Assembly: GCF_000379425.1 (NCBI RefSeq)
Contig: NZ_KB902226.1
Span: 114,553-178,552 of the forward strand
Direction: 5' to 3'
DNA length: 64,000 bases
Source of the DNA: Corynebacterium lubricantis DSM 45231
Lineage (GTDB): Bacteria > Actinomycetota > Actinomycetes > Mycobacteriales > Mycobacteriaceae
Below the pieces are notes generated by a model. It was not told the DNA's origin. It ran no database searches and saw nothing but the letters and a program-made list of their open reading frames with translations. The position numbers and the translations under genes were made by a program. Position 1 is the first letter of the stretch. Every line of letters begins with the position of its first letter. Below are positions 48,198-57,058 of the stretch, piece by piece.

Positions 48198-48884
48198 GTG
48201 GAAGTCTTTACATTTGTAGTCCGCGATGGTGCTGCTGTGGATCTGGACACTTACCTCAAAGCAATCGCCGCGCACGGGGTCAGTCACCCGACGATGAACT
48301 TGCTGCGCCTACGGTTAGCGCAGGTCAGCGGCACGCGCCGTGCGGTAATTGAGGTCGCCAATGGCAATGCTTCTCTCTCTCTTCGCCCGCTTGTTTCCCA
48401 ACCCTCGGAAATCACTGTGGATTCAGCGGGAGTCCTTGACAAACGCTCCTCGCCCGCACGCCGTGGCGCCGACTTGGGTTGGCAGCACAACTTACAGATG
48501 CTCACGACAGCCGATGACGGCATGCTTGTCGACGAGTCCGGGGCAGTCGTCTCATCTTTTATCGCGCCCTTTGTCATGATCCGCGACGGTGCGGCTTTCC
48601 TCTCAGCCCACCCGCGGACGACACCGTCGATCGCGCTCGACACTGTGGAGAGCATCTTAAAGAAACAGGGTGTTGAGATTCGCACCCTCGAAAAGGGATT
48701 TACGCGCCAGGAACTAATGCAGAACGAAACCTGGGTGGTCTCGTCGCTGTATGGTGCTTCCCTAGTCACGGGCTGGTTGGAATACGGCGGGATTGTCCCG
48801 GCACGCTCCCACATCAATCGGATGGGCGTTCCTACGCACCGCGAGGTCAACGATTTGCGTCTCGAGCGGATGCAACCCGCCTAA
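48198..48884 (+). CDS. Class IV aminotransferase-like protein lacking the catalytic lysine
   Basis: A 228-residue protein that fits the branched-chain/aminodeoxychorismate lyase (PabC) fold. The order of motifs is an N-terminal part; PARRGADLGWQHNLQMLTTA, aligned with the IKHLN lysine segment of PabC; DESGAVVSSFIAPFVMIRDG, aligned with the EG..SN.F.v.dG region; TPSIALDTVESILKKQGVEI; and FTRQELMQNETWVVSSLYG. In this alignment the PLP-binding lysine position is Trp or Gln and the Glu of the substrate motif is Ser, so it is probably not a PLP enzyme. The ATG/GTG start at 48198 is GTG. It is convergent with the DUF3027 gene. Confidence 0.65.
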   Translation: MEVFTFVVRDGAAVDLDTYLKAIAAHGVSHPTMNLLRLRLAQVSGTRRAVIEVANGNASLSLRPLVSQPSEITVDSAGVLDKRSSPARRGADLGWQHNLQMLTTADDGMLVDESGAVVSSFIAPFVMIRDGAAFLSAHPRTTPSIALDTVESILKKQGVEIRTLEKGFTRQELMQNETWVVSSLYGASLVTGWLEYGGIVPARSHINRMGVPTHREVNDLRLERMQPA

Positions 48885-48892
48885 GGCGCGGG

Positions 48893-49621
48893 TTAGTAGA
48901 TGGGCTTTTCGTCGTCGTAAAGCTCATCGATCGGCTCGGCGCCTTCTTCTTCGATATGGGTGTCGGAATGGGCTCCGCACCCATAGCTGGCCGCCACGAC
49001 ATGACCATCGGCAGAGAACTCGTTGGCACAAAGACCAAAATTGTCACCGATAGGCTGGCCAGCAGGGACATAGAAGGCACAGGAGCGGCATTGCATGGCG
49101 GCTTTTTCCGCGAACTCGCTGGTGGGCCCGAAATCGCCGGTTCGCCAACGCTGTTTTGCTGCCTCTAAACCGGTCGTGGTGAGGTATTTCTTCGTCTCAC
49201 GACCAGGAAAAGTCACTGCGTCACGCGAAAAGGAATCCTCGGTGAGGCGCTCGTCGTCGGGAGCGGGCGCCATGAGGTCACCTGGGCCAAGGTCGCCCGG
49301 GCGCAAGCGGTCGGAGTAAGGAATCCATTCGGGAGCACGCAGGGCGTCACCAGACGGCGCGGGAACAAGCGCCACCTCATTTACCGTGACATGCGACGAA
49401 CCTGACGCGCATGCGATGACCGCGTTCCACTCCCACCCCGGATAGCCCGGCACCTCGGCATGGAAGCGGTGGACTGCAACATTGGGCGCCAATCCGGTTA
49501 CCCCAATGTGCTCGCCAATCTCCTCGCCTTCTGCGACATCGACGAGCGCTGCGCGAGCGACGCGCACGGCGGTGGAGCTGAGCAGCGGGTTGGACTTCTT
49601 AGACTTATCTGGGTGGGACAC
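48893..49621 (-). CDS. DUF3027 protein
   Basis: A 242-residue actinobacterial protein. A Ser/Lys N-terminus (SHPDKSKKSNPLL) is followed by the DUF3027 core with RVARAALVDVAEGEEIGEHIG, PGYPGWEWNAVIACASGSSH, RLRPGDLGPGDLMAPAPDDE and a cysteine cluster MQCRSCAFYVPAGQ...CANEFSADG...CGAHSD that could bind zinc. Function is unknown. It is read toward the aminotransferase-like gene and diverges from the glutaminyl cyclase gene by about 28 bases. Confidence 0.85.
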   Translation of the reverse strand: MSHPDKSKKSNPLLSSTAVRVARAALVDVAEGEEIGEHIGVTGLAPNVAVHRFHAEVPGYPGWEWNAVIACASGSSHVTVNEVALVPAPSGDALRAPEWIPYSDRLRPGDLGPGDLMAPAPDDERLTEDSFSRDAVTFPGRETKKYLTTTGLEAAKQRWRTGDFGPTSEFAEKAAMQCRSCAFYVPAGQPIGDNFGLCANEFSADGHVVAASYGCGAHSDTHIEEEGAEPIDELYDDEKPIY

Positions 49622-49649
49622 TCCCCTATTATGGACGAGGCCGACGATA

Positions 49650-50543
49650 ATGGATCACATGGGTCGCATCTTGAAGAATTCTCGTCGTTCACTCCGTTCA
49701 CAAACTCGCGCATTCGGGATCGTTGCAGCAATTACTGTCACGTCCTTGGCACTTGGCGGATGTGCCGTTTCGCAATCGGCGCCCTCTTCTTCCGATGCGA
49801 CGGAAGCGATCGGCTCGTCGACAAGCGACAATGCTCCCGTCGAGGAATTGATTCCGCGAATCCACGAGGTCTACCCCTTTGATCAGACTTCTTTTACTCA
49901 GGGCCTTGAGCTCGCGCCGGACGGAACGCTGCTGGTGGGTACGGGTCAGGAGGGAGAATCCCGGATTTATCGTCGCACGATCGAGGGTGAGGAACTGCAA
50001 AGCGAAGACCTCGACCCAGCGTATTTCGGTGAAGGAATTACCGTTGCGGGTGATCATATTTGGCAGCTGACATGGAAAGACGGCATCGCCATCGAGCGGG
50101 ATGCCGTCACATTAAAAGAGGTCGGGACAGCCGAATACGAGGGAGAGGGCTGGGGGCTCTGCGCCTTCCGTGACCACATCGTCTTCTCGGACGGCACCTC
50201 TCAATTACGCCGGATGACGATGGATACCCTTGAGGAATACGACCGCTTCGATGTCACCCTAGAAGGGCAGCCGGTCGAGGGCATCAACGAGTTGGAATGC
50301 GTGGGCGACGATGTCTACGCGAACGTCTTTACCACCTCAGATATCTACCGGATCGACGGCGAAACGGGTGTGGTCACCGCTGTGATTGACGCGTCCGGTC
50401 TGCCGAATAACGCAGAATCCGACCCCGATAACGTGCTCAATGGCATTGCATACGACAGTAAGAAGGAACGCTTCTTGTTGTCCGGGAAGCGGTGGCCCGA
50501 TCTCTACGAGGTCACCTTCGAGCCCGCAGCGAACGCCCGCTAA
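49650..50543 (+). CDS. Glutaminyl-peptide cyclotransferase lipoprotein
   Basis: Plant/bacterial-type glutaminyl cyclase (five-bladed beta-propeller), which turns N-terminal Gln into pyroglutamate. About 297 residues. The lipobox LALGGC lies at the end of a hydrophobic stretch (FGIVAAITVTSLALGGC), so it is a secreted lipoprotein. The propeller contains SFTQGLELAPDGTLLVGTG, YFGEGITVAGDHIWQLTW, FSDGTSQLRRM, VEGINELECVGD and NVLNGIAYDSKKERFLLSGK. ATGs at 49650 and 49659 are both possible. It overlaps nothing and is followed 11 bases later by the DUF2771 gene in the same direction. Confidence 0.88.
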   Translation: MDHMGRILKNSRRSLRSQTRAFGIVAAITVTSLALGGCAVSQSAPSSSDATEAIGSSTSDNAPVEELIPRIHEVYPFDQTSFTQGLELAPDGTLLVGTGQEGESRIYRRTIEGEELQSEDLDPAYFGEGITVAGDHIWQLTWKDGIAIERDAVTLKEVGTAEYEGEGWGLCAFRDHIVFSDGTSQLRRMTMDTLEEYDRFDVTLEGQPVEGINELECVGDDVYANVFTTSDIYRIDGETGVVTAVIDASGLPNNAESDPDNVLNGIAYDSKKERFLLSGKRWPDLYEVTFEPAANAR

Positions 50544-50554
50544 ACTGAATCATC

Positions 50555-51073
50555 ATGGCCAAGAAAAAATCGTCGTCGCTGCAGTTGCTCGCGCTCATCG
50601 TCGTCATGGTGCTGGTGATGGTCGTTGGTGCCTATGGCATCATGACGTGGCAGAAAAACCGCCCACCTACTCCTCCGCAAGAAGTTGCAATCACTGTCAG
50701 CGCTGGGGATGAGTCGCTGGAAGCGACTCCGTACTTGGTGTGTGAGCCTGGGGTGGAGTGCCCCGAGGGCGAGATTCCCACGTTGAAAGTCGCCAGCGGA
50801 GACACGGTCAATGTAGAAATCCCCGAGGATATTTACGACCACGACTGGACACTGCTGACGATTTACGACGATCCCGGCGCGAACGACGAGCAGGTGCACG
50901 GCCCTTACGACACCGATTCGGTGGACATTCCTGTCTCCGCAACACCTGTCGGCGATTCCGCCGAGCAGCCGCAACTCGTCGTCATTGAAGTGTCCTCGAT
51001 CATGATCGGCCTCGATGACAACAATGAAGAAAGCCCCTACTTGGTGACCTGGTCGATTGCTGTCGAACAGTAG
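50555..51073 (+). CDS. DUF2771 membrane-anchored protein
   Basis: A 172-residue protein with an N-terminal membrane segment (QLLALIVVMVLVMVVGAYGI) and an extracytoplasmic domain with two cysteines close together (LVCEPGVECPEGE) that may form a disulfide. DUF2771 is found in corynebacteria and mycobacteria, function unknown. It lies 11 bases after the glutaminyl cyclase gene, so they may be one operon. It converges on the cold-shock gene. Confidence 0.8.
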   Translation: MAKKKSSSLQLLALIVVMVLVMVVGAYGIMTWQKNRPPTPPQEVAITVSAGDESLEATPYLVCEPGVECPEGEIPTLKVASGDTVNVEIPEDIYDHDWTLLTIYDDPGANDEQVHGPYDTDSVDIPVSATPVGDSAEQPQLVVIEVSSIMIGLDDNNEESPYLVTWSIAVEQ

Positions 51074-51108
51074 AACACCAATGTAGGGGCGAGAGCTTCA
51101 GTAAGTAC

Positions 51109-51498
51109 TTAAGCGTCAAGCTCTTTCGCTACAGCCCGCAGGATCTCCGCGACCTGGCGGGCTTCTTTCCGCTCTGGGTAGCGGCCTTGTGCGAGGACGG
51201 GCTGCACGCGGGACTCGATGACGGTCATTACGTCCATCAGCATCGAGTTGAGCTCTTCCGGCTTCCGACGATTCACTGGGCGACGTCGGGGGGTGTCCAA
51301 AATTTTTACACGCAGAGCTTGAGGCCCGCGGCGGCCGGCAGCGAAATCGAACTCGATGCGCTGGCCGTGAACGAGCTCGTCCACGCCTTCTGGCAGGACA
51401 TCCTTACCGATATATACGTCTTCATCGCCTGGGTTGGAAGCGAAGCCGAAACCTTTATCAGCGTCGTACCACTTAACTTTTCCGACGGGCACGGTCAT
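51109..51498 (-). CDS. cspB: Cold shock protein with C-terminal extension
   Basis: A 129-residue RNA chaperone. The cold-shock domain (about 1-68) has the RNP1-type motif KGFGFASNPG and RNP2-like DVYIGKDVL, though the RNP2 aromatic pair (VFVH) is changed to VYIG. A basic linker (TPRRRPVNRRKPEELN) and an extra helical region of about 50 residues follow. This longer form is common in actinobacteria. Three in-frame starts overlap (GTG-GTG-ATG); ATG at 51496-51498 is used. It is divergent from the rpf gene across 627 bases. Confidence 0.9.
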   Translation of the reverse strand: MTVPVGKVKWYDADKGFGFASNPGDEDVYIGKDVLPEGVDELVHGQRIEFDFAAGRRGPQALRVKILDTPRRRPVNRRKPEELNSMLMDVMTVIESRVQPVLAQGRYPERKEARQVAEILRAVAKELDA

Positions 51499-51504
51499 CA
51501 CCAC

Positions 51505-51924
51505 TTTCTTTCAACGACATCGACCTGCGACGTGAAGCGCGCAGGATTAAATACTCCACCATACTCGGGTCTCAAAAGAAAACCCATTTTGAGACCACTT
51601 CATTCCCGCCTCGGAGTTGCCGAGCTTTTTCGGCCCAAAACTACCGGTAGTGCGTGATTATTGGTAAAAATGTGAAAACTGTTACCCAAAAGTGACATAC
51701 ATCACATAAATTGATTTGCCCGACTTGACCTCGAAAAACAGGCGAATTCATGAGGACAAGACCACAAATGTGCGCCAATTCGTGTCGCTAGCGTGACTAA
51801 ATCGTTATCAAACGATAAAGTCTTGCGCAGACCTTCCAGAGGCAATCATTTTGACAGACATTCACAGTTGGACTATCCACGCCGAGCCCTGTCCGGGTAG
51901 TTCACTATACGGAACCTGTACTCA
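51505..51924. other. Promoter side of the rpf gene / cold-shock gene region
   Basis: 420 bases without a gene. It contains the GlxR-like site AGTGACATACATCACA at 51691-51706 and AT-rich tracts. The rpf promoter must lie between here and the riboswitch. Confidence 0.55.
51691..51706. promoter_or_regulatory. GlxR-like site upstream of the rpf riboswitch
   Basis: AGTGACATACATCACA matches TGTGA-N6-TCACA at 9 of 10 positions. It lies about 230 bases before the riboswitch. GlxR control of rpf genes is recalled for C. glutamicum, not checked here. Confidence 0.5.
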
Positions 51925-52788
<864 letters not shown>

Positions 52789-52814
52789 GCAAGCTCCCAG
52801 ACGCAGTAGTTCAA

Positions 52815-52865
52815 AGCTGTGCCCCGCACCCGAGTCATTGGCTCAGGTACGGGGCACAGCTTTTT
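52815..52865 (+). terminator. Terminator after rpf
   Basis: AGCTGTGCCCCG and CGGGGCACAGCT form a 12-base stem with a weak inner pairing, followed by TTTT. Confidence 0.9.
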
Positions 52866-52877
52866 CCAACGCAAAAC

Positions 52878-52915
52878 ACCCCTACCACCTGGGAACAACC
52901 CAAAGTGGTAGGGGT
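52878..52915 (-). terminator. Terminator after the small DUF gene
   Basis: ACCCCTACCAC and GTGGTAGGGGT form an 11-base stem; on the minus strand GTTTTGCG follows. It lies between the convergent rpf and small genes. Confidence 0.85.
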
Positions 52916-52937
52916 AGAGCAACCGCGAAGGGACTAC

Positions 52938-53132
52938 TTAGCGGTTGACGCGGGTGTACGGATGCACGTAGCCAAGTTCCTCAACAGGGCGTGGCAGCAC
53001 CAAATCATCACCGTACGGGCTGGATGCGCCAGCGAGCTTGGAGGAGATTTCTGTCACCGGGTGGCCGTTGCCTGGAGTATCCACAGGCCAAGCCGGGTTA
53101 TTAACATTCTTCTTGTCTACATGATTAGCCAT
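52938..53132 (-). CDS. Small conserved hypothetical protein, 64 residues
   Basis: A 64-residue protein (MANHVDKKNVNNPAWPVDTP then GNGHPVTEISSKLAGASSPY ... YTRVNR), no membrane segment or cysteine. Family not recognised; similar small genes sit near rpf and the XPB partner gene in corynebacteria as I recall. ATG 53130-53132 was chosen over an upstream frame to 53189 that would overlap the divergent gene's leader. Confidence 0.65.
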   Translation of the reverse strand: MANHVDKKNVNNPAWPVDTPGNGHPVTEISSKLAGASSPYGDDLVLPRPVEELGYVHPYTRVNR

Positions 53133-53209
53133 AGTCCATATTGTGCCAAACACCTGGCAAAAAAGTAACTGAACCGGCGAGAAACCCACCGCGTAAGATT
53201 GCCATCACC

Positions 53210-55429
53210 ATGACCGAGCCCACCACCACCCTTGATTTGCGCACCTCACTTGCTCAAATGAGCGACACCGAGTTGGGAGAACTCCTCCGCAACCGCCCAG
53301 ATCTGTCCGTTCCCCTACCCCCAGGGGTAAGTTCGCTGGCCTCGCGCATCACGCTGCCGGGCTCTCTTGCCCGGGCCATCAAAGATCTGAGCGCGCTCGA
53401 GATCGCAGCCTTAGAAACTGCGGGAGACCTCGGTGCCGAGCTCACGCCGGTCAAGGCAGAGGCAATCGTCGCAAAGCTTCCCGTGTCTCCGGCGCTCGCC
53501 GACGAAGCGCTGCGCCGTCTCCGCGCGTTCGCTCTGATCTTCGGTACCGACAGCGCCGACACGGTCCAGGTGACACCCGGCGCGTTGGGCGCGCTCCCCT
53601 CCGGCTGGCGCGTGTTGGATTCCCTGCCCGGCACCGCCGAGGAAACCACGGCGCTCATCGAACAACTCGACCGGCCCGCGCGCGCCATGCTGGAGACCTT
53701 GGCATCGTCGGGCTCGGTGGGTACGACTCGCGACGCAGCCATCGACGCCGATCCTTCCCGCCCAATCCCGCGACTCATTGAACTCGGCCTCCTTGTCCGC
53801 GTGAACGCCTCGACGGTGCGCCTGCCTCGCCCCGTGCGCGACATCGTCCGCGGCGAAACACCGCGACAGTTTTCGCTCCAGCCGTCGTCACGTATTCAGG
53901 GCGGCAGCAAAGCACCGGAGCCCACAGAGATTTCGCTTATCGACGATGCCGCCACCGCCCAAGGGCTCGATGCCACACGCGCGATGCGCAAGATTGTCAC
54001 CCGGCTTGGGCGCGAACCGATTGCTTTAAATCGCGATGGTTCCGTCGGTGTGCGCGCTCTGTCAGGCCTAGCCAAGGAGCTCAAGGTTGACGAGTCCATC
54101 ACCGCGCTGCTGATCACTATTGGTGAATCGGCAGGGCTCATCGGTCGCGGTGAAATCGAGGCGGATGTTGATGGCTTGGCACCGACCCGGGAGGCGCTCG
54201 AGTGGGCGGATGCGACGCTCTCCGACCAATGGGCGATTGTGTTGGCTGGCTGGATGGCCTCGCCATGGCAGGTCCACCTATTAAATGAGAAGGACGCGAA
54301 GGGCCAACCGATCCGGCTCCTGGCCGAGGCCATGCACGATCCGGGGACGCGCCGCACGCGCACATTGATCCTGCAGCAGCTTACTCGCGTCCCGGGCACC
54401 CAACTGCAGCGTGCCGATATCGTGGAAGACCTGCAGTTTAGCGCTCCGCTTGCTGCCTCGGGGATCTCCGAATCAGCGCTGGACGCGGTCCTTAAGCAGG
54501 CCCGACTGGTGGGCGGAGTGGCCAACAACGCCTCGTCGTCAGCTTTAGTCTCCCTGCTGCGCGGCGAGGATATCGCGCAGGCAACGCGCGCGCTCGTGCC
54601 CGCAGAAGTATCGTATGTGATCCCGCAGGCCGACATGACCATCCTGGCACCGGGGCCGTTGCCACCTGAGATGTATAACGAGTTGGAGGCTTTCGCGGAT
54701 TTGGAGTCCCCCGGTCTGGCCAGCGTTTTCCGCGTCACCGAATCTTCAGCCCGCCAGGCACTCGACGCGGGAAAACAACCCCGGGAAATCATCAGTTGGC
54801 TCGACTCCCATTCGCCCACGGGTGTCCCGCAACCCATGGCCTTTCTCATCGAGGATGCCGGCCGCAATCACGGCAGAATTCGCACTGGTGAGGCGCTGAG
54901 TTATGTTCGCAGCGACGACGAGTCCTTGATTACTCGGGCTGCGGGGCTACTGGGTCCCGAACTCACGGTGATCGCAACGCAGGCGGCTGTGTCGCGGTTG
55001 CCCTTGTCTGAATTGCTCAAGCGCCTGCGCGACTTCGGGCTGCAGCCTATCGCCGAGGATGCCTCCGGTGCGTCGATCTCCATGGCACCCGAACCGACGC
55101 TTGTGCGTTCTACTCCTTCTACCCTGCTACGCGATCAGACTCCGAGTGACACCCACGTTGCCGAGGCCGTGGCATCCATCCGCGCTTCGGATTCCGCAGC
55201 CCCTGCTGCTCCGAAGGAGCATGACGGAGACCATTTATCTACGTTGCAGGCTGCTGCTCGCTCGAGCCGGCAGGTCGCCATCGGCTACGTGGACAAAAAT
55301 GGCCGTGGCAGTCAGATCACGGTGGTCCCACTGTCCGTGACGGGTGGCCAGGTGGATGGTCTCAACGAGAAGACCGGTTCTGTGGTGCGCATCGCGCTGC
55401 CAAGGATTACGAAAGTGATCCTCCTTTAG
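53210..55429 (+). CDS. Helicase-associated protein (XPB partner, Helicase_C_3 type)
   Basis: A 739-residue protein of the actinobacterial helicase-associated family, without the Walker motifs of a helicase. It begins MTEPTTTLDLRTSLAQMSD and has an N-terminal winged-helix-rich part. The middle part includes FSAPLAASGISESALDAVLK and the conserved ADMTILAPGPLPPEM...FADLESPGLASVFRVTESS block (about 480-540). The C-terminal region includes RSSRQVAIGYVDKNGRGSQ. It normally lies beside the XPB helicase and is thought to act with it in DNA repair. Here a TetR-ABC cassette of 2.8 kb separates them. ATG at 53210 chosen. Confidence 0.9.
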   Translation: MTEPTTTLDLRTSLAQMSDTELGELLRNRPDLSVPLPPGVSSLASRITLPGSLARAIKDLSALEIAALETAGDLGAELTPVKAEAIVAKLPVSPALADEALRRLRAFALIFGTDSADTVQVTPGALGALPSGWRVLDSLPGTAEETTALIEQLDRPARAMLETLASSGSVGTTRDAAIDADPSRPIPRLIELGLLVRVNASTVRLPRPVRDIVRGETPRQFSLQPSSRIQGGSKAPEPTEISLIDDAATAQGLDATRAMRKIVTRLGREPIALNRDGSVGVRALSGLAKELKVDESITALLITIGESAGLIGRGEIEADVDGLAPTREALEWADATLSDQWAIVLAGWMASPWQVHLLNEKDAKGQPIRLLAEAMHDPGTRRTRTLILQQLTRVPGTQLQRADIVEDLQFSAPLAASGISESALDAVLKQARLVGGVANNASSSALVSLLRGEDIAQATRALVPAEVSYVIPQADMTILAPGPLPPEMYNELEAFADLESPGLASVFRVTESSARQALDAGKQPREIISWLDSHSPTGVPQPMAFLIEDAGRNHGRIRTGEALSYVRSDDESLITRAAGLLGPELTVIATQAAVSRLPLSELLKRLRDFGLQPIAEDASGASISMAPEPTLVRSTPSTLLRDQTPSDTHVAEAVASIRASDSAAPAAPKEHDGDHLSTLQAAARSSRQVAIGYVDKNGRGSQITVVPLSVTGGQVDGLNEKTGSVVRIALPRITKVILL

Positions 55430-55565
55430 GCGTCTCCACTACCCCACCACCCACCGTGGTTTTCGCTCATCCTGCAGGATCGATATCTGATTGTTACTCT
55501 AAGGCCAACCCAGTTGCTTAACTTTTCAACTTATTGCACAGCCACTGCAAAAAGGATGGTTGGAC

Positions 55566-56129
55566 ATGGCAGTCCCCCGCGAAACCAAGAAGGCGGAAAC
55601 GCGCACTAATCTCATGCGTGAGACCGCCCGTCTCGTCATCACTCGCGGCACAGAACACACCACGGTCGCCGATATCGCCGAAGCCGTCGGCGTCTCTGCC
55701 CGCACCTTCCATAACTATTTCTCGTCTCGCGAAGACGCGCTCGAAGAGTTCGCTGCCATCCACGCAGCTACCCTGAAGCAAGAGCTAGAAAACGCAGGCC
55801 CCGGCGCCAACCTCTTAGAAACCCTGGAATCCATTGTGTTGGATTCCTTCTGCGGCGATCAGGACAGCAGCGTGGACAATATCGTGGTGCTATTTCGGGT
55901 TTGCACGATCCTTGAAACCCTCCGGGGCACCGATCAGCACAGTCGCCTGCTGCCCGAAAATTTCCCGCGCGATGCCACCATCGCGATGCGCGGAGCCATC
56001 GCCATCGCCTGGGCCGCAGTCGATGCTTATTACCAACTGCCCGAGCCACGCGATCCGAGCCAGGGTGAACAGATCGTCCGCGAGGCCTTTACAACCGCCC
56101 GCTCCCTCGACAGCGTCCGCCTGCCCTAG
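55566..56129 (+). CDS. TetR-family regulator of the adjacent ABC exporter
   Basis: A 187-residue TetR protein. The helix-turn-helix (about 10-57) has RETARLVITRGTEHTTVADI and AEAVGVSARTFHNYFSSRED, which is typical. The ligand-binding domain is unlike AmtR. The ATG at 55566 has AAGGATGG upstream; a TTG two codons earlier is weaker. It lies 44 bases before the ABC ATPase gene on the same strand, and an inverted repeat sits between them, so it probably represses the exporter (inference). The cassette interrupts the XPB helicase module. Confidence 0.88.
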   Translation: MAVPRETKKAETRTNLMRETARLVITRGTEHTTVADIAEAVGVSARTFHNYFSSREDALEEFAAIHAATLKQELENAGPGANLLETLESIVLDSFCGDQDSSVDNIVVLFRVCTILETLRGTDQHSRLLPENFPRDATIAMRGAIAIAWAAVDAYYQLPEPRDPSQGEQIVREAFTTARSLDSVRLP

Positions 56130-56161
56130 CAGTCCCACCGAAACGTGGAAATATATTGTGA

Positions 56162-56182
56162 ATCTATTATAAGTTGATAGAT
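56162..56182. promoter_or_regulatory. Inverted repeat between TetR and ABC ATPase genes
   Basis: ATCTAT (56162-56167) and ATAGAT (56177-56182), 9-base spacer, overlapping a TATTAT -10-like word and the start region of the ATPase gene. Fits a TetR operator that blocks transcription start. Confidence 0.5.
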
Positions 56183-57058
56183 GTGCTAGAAATACGCGAC
56201 CTCACAAAACGTTTCGGCGACACGCTCGCCCTCGATGGCATGAGTTTCACAGTCCACGCCGGCGAAATCTACGGCTTCGTCGGCTCCAATGGGGCCGGCA
56301 AGTCCACCACCATGCGCATCGCACTCGGCGTGCTGGCCAAAGACGATGGCGAGGTCCTCCTCGAGGGCACGCCGCTTAACGACGATTCCCGTCGCCGCAT
56401 CGGCTATATGCCCGAAGAACGCGGCCTCTACGGAAAAGAAAAGATCCTTGACCAACTCATCTTCTTAGGCAAATTGCACGGGATGAGCACAGTTGAGGCT
56501 CGTGAATCCGGCCGGAGTTTGCTCGAGCAGTTGGGCCTTGGAGAGCGTCTCGACGACAAACTCGACGACTTATCCTTAGGCAACCAACAACGCGTACAGC
56601 TTGCCGCCAGTCTGATCCACGACCCCGACGTTCTCATCCTGGATGAACCCTTCTCCGGGTTGGACCCGGTCGCCGTCCAAGTCATGAGCGAAATGCTCAT
56701 TGAGCGCGCAAACCGCGGTGTGCCCGTAGTCTTTTCTTCGCACCAGCTCGACTTGGTCCAGCGTCTGTGCCATCGCGTCGGCATCGTCGCCCACGGAAAA
56801 ATGGTCGCGGAGGGCACCGTGGCCGAGCTGCGTAGCCGCGGCCCGCTGCGCTACGCAGTCGGAACCACGGCCCGCGAGTGGTACCCAGCAGGCACCACCG
56901 TCGTCGCTACCTCCTCCGACACGGTGGTCCTTGAAGTCCACGCAGATATAAGCGACCAGGACATCTTGCACGCAGCCCTTGCCCAAGGCCCGGTGCATTC
57001 CTTCCAACGCGTTGTCCCCGACCTCAACGACCTTTTCAAGGAGGTTGTTTCCGCATGA
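56174..57058 (+). CDS. ABC transporter ATP-binding protein (NatA-type)
   Basis: A 294-residue ATPase for drug, antibiotic or Na+ export. It has Walker A GSNGAGKST (about 38-46), the Q-loop, signature LSLGNQQR, Walker B VLILDEPFSGLDP and the switch His in SSHQLDL. A C-terminal extension past the core (RGPLRYAVGT...) is typical of the NatA/DrrA group. TTG at 56174 or GTG at 56183 could start it; neither has a clear SD, and the promoter is close, so a near-leaderless mRNA is possible. It overlaps the permease gene by 4 bases (ATGA). Confidence 0.92.
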   Translation: MIDVLEIRDLTKRFGDTLALDGMSFTVHAGEIYGFVGSNGAGKSTTMRIALGVLAKDDGEVLLEGTPLNDDSRRRIGYMPEERGLYGKEKILDQLIFLGKLHGMSTVEARESGRSLLEQLGLGERLDDKLDDLSLGNQQRVQLAASLIHDPDVLILDEPFSGLDPVAVQVMSEMLIERANRGVPVVFSSHQLDLVQRLCHRVGIVAHGKMVAEGTVAELRSRGPLRYAVGTTAREWYPAGTTVVATSSDTVVLEVHADISDQDILHAALAQGPVHSFQRVVPDLNDLFKEVVSA

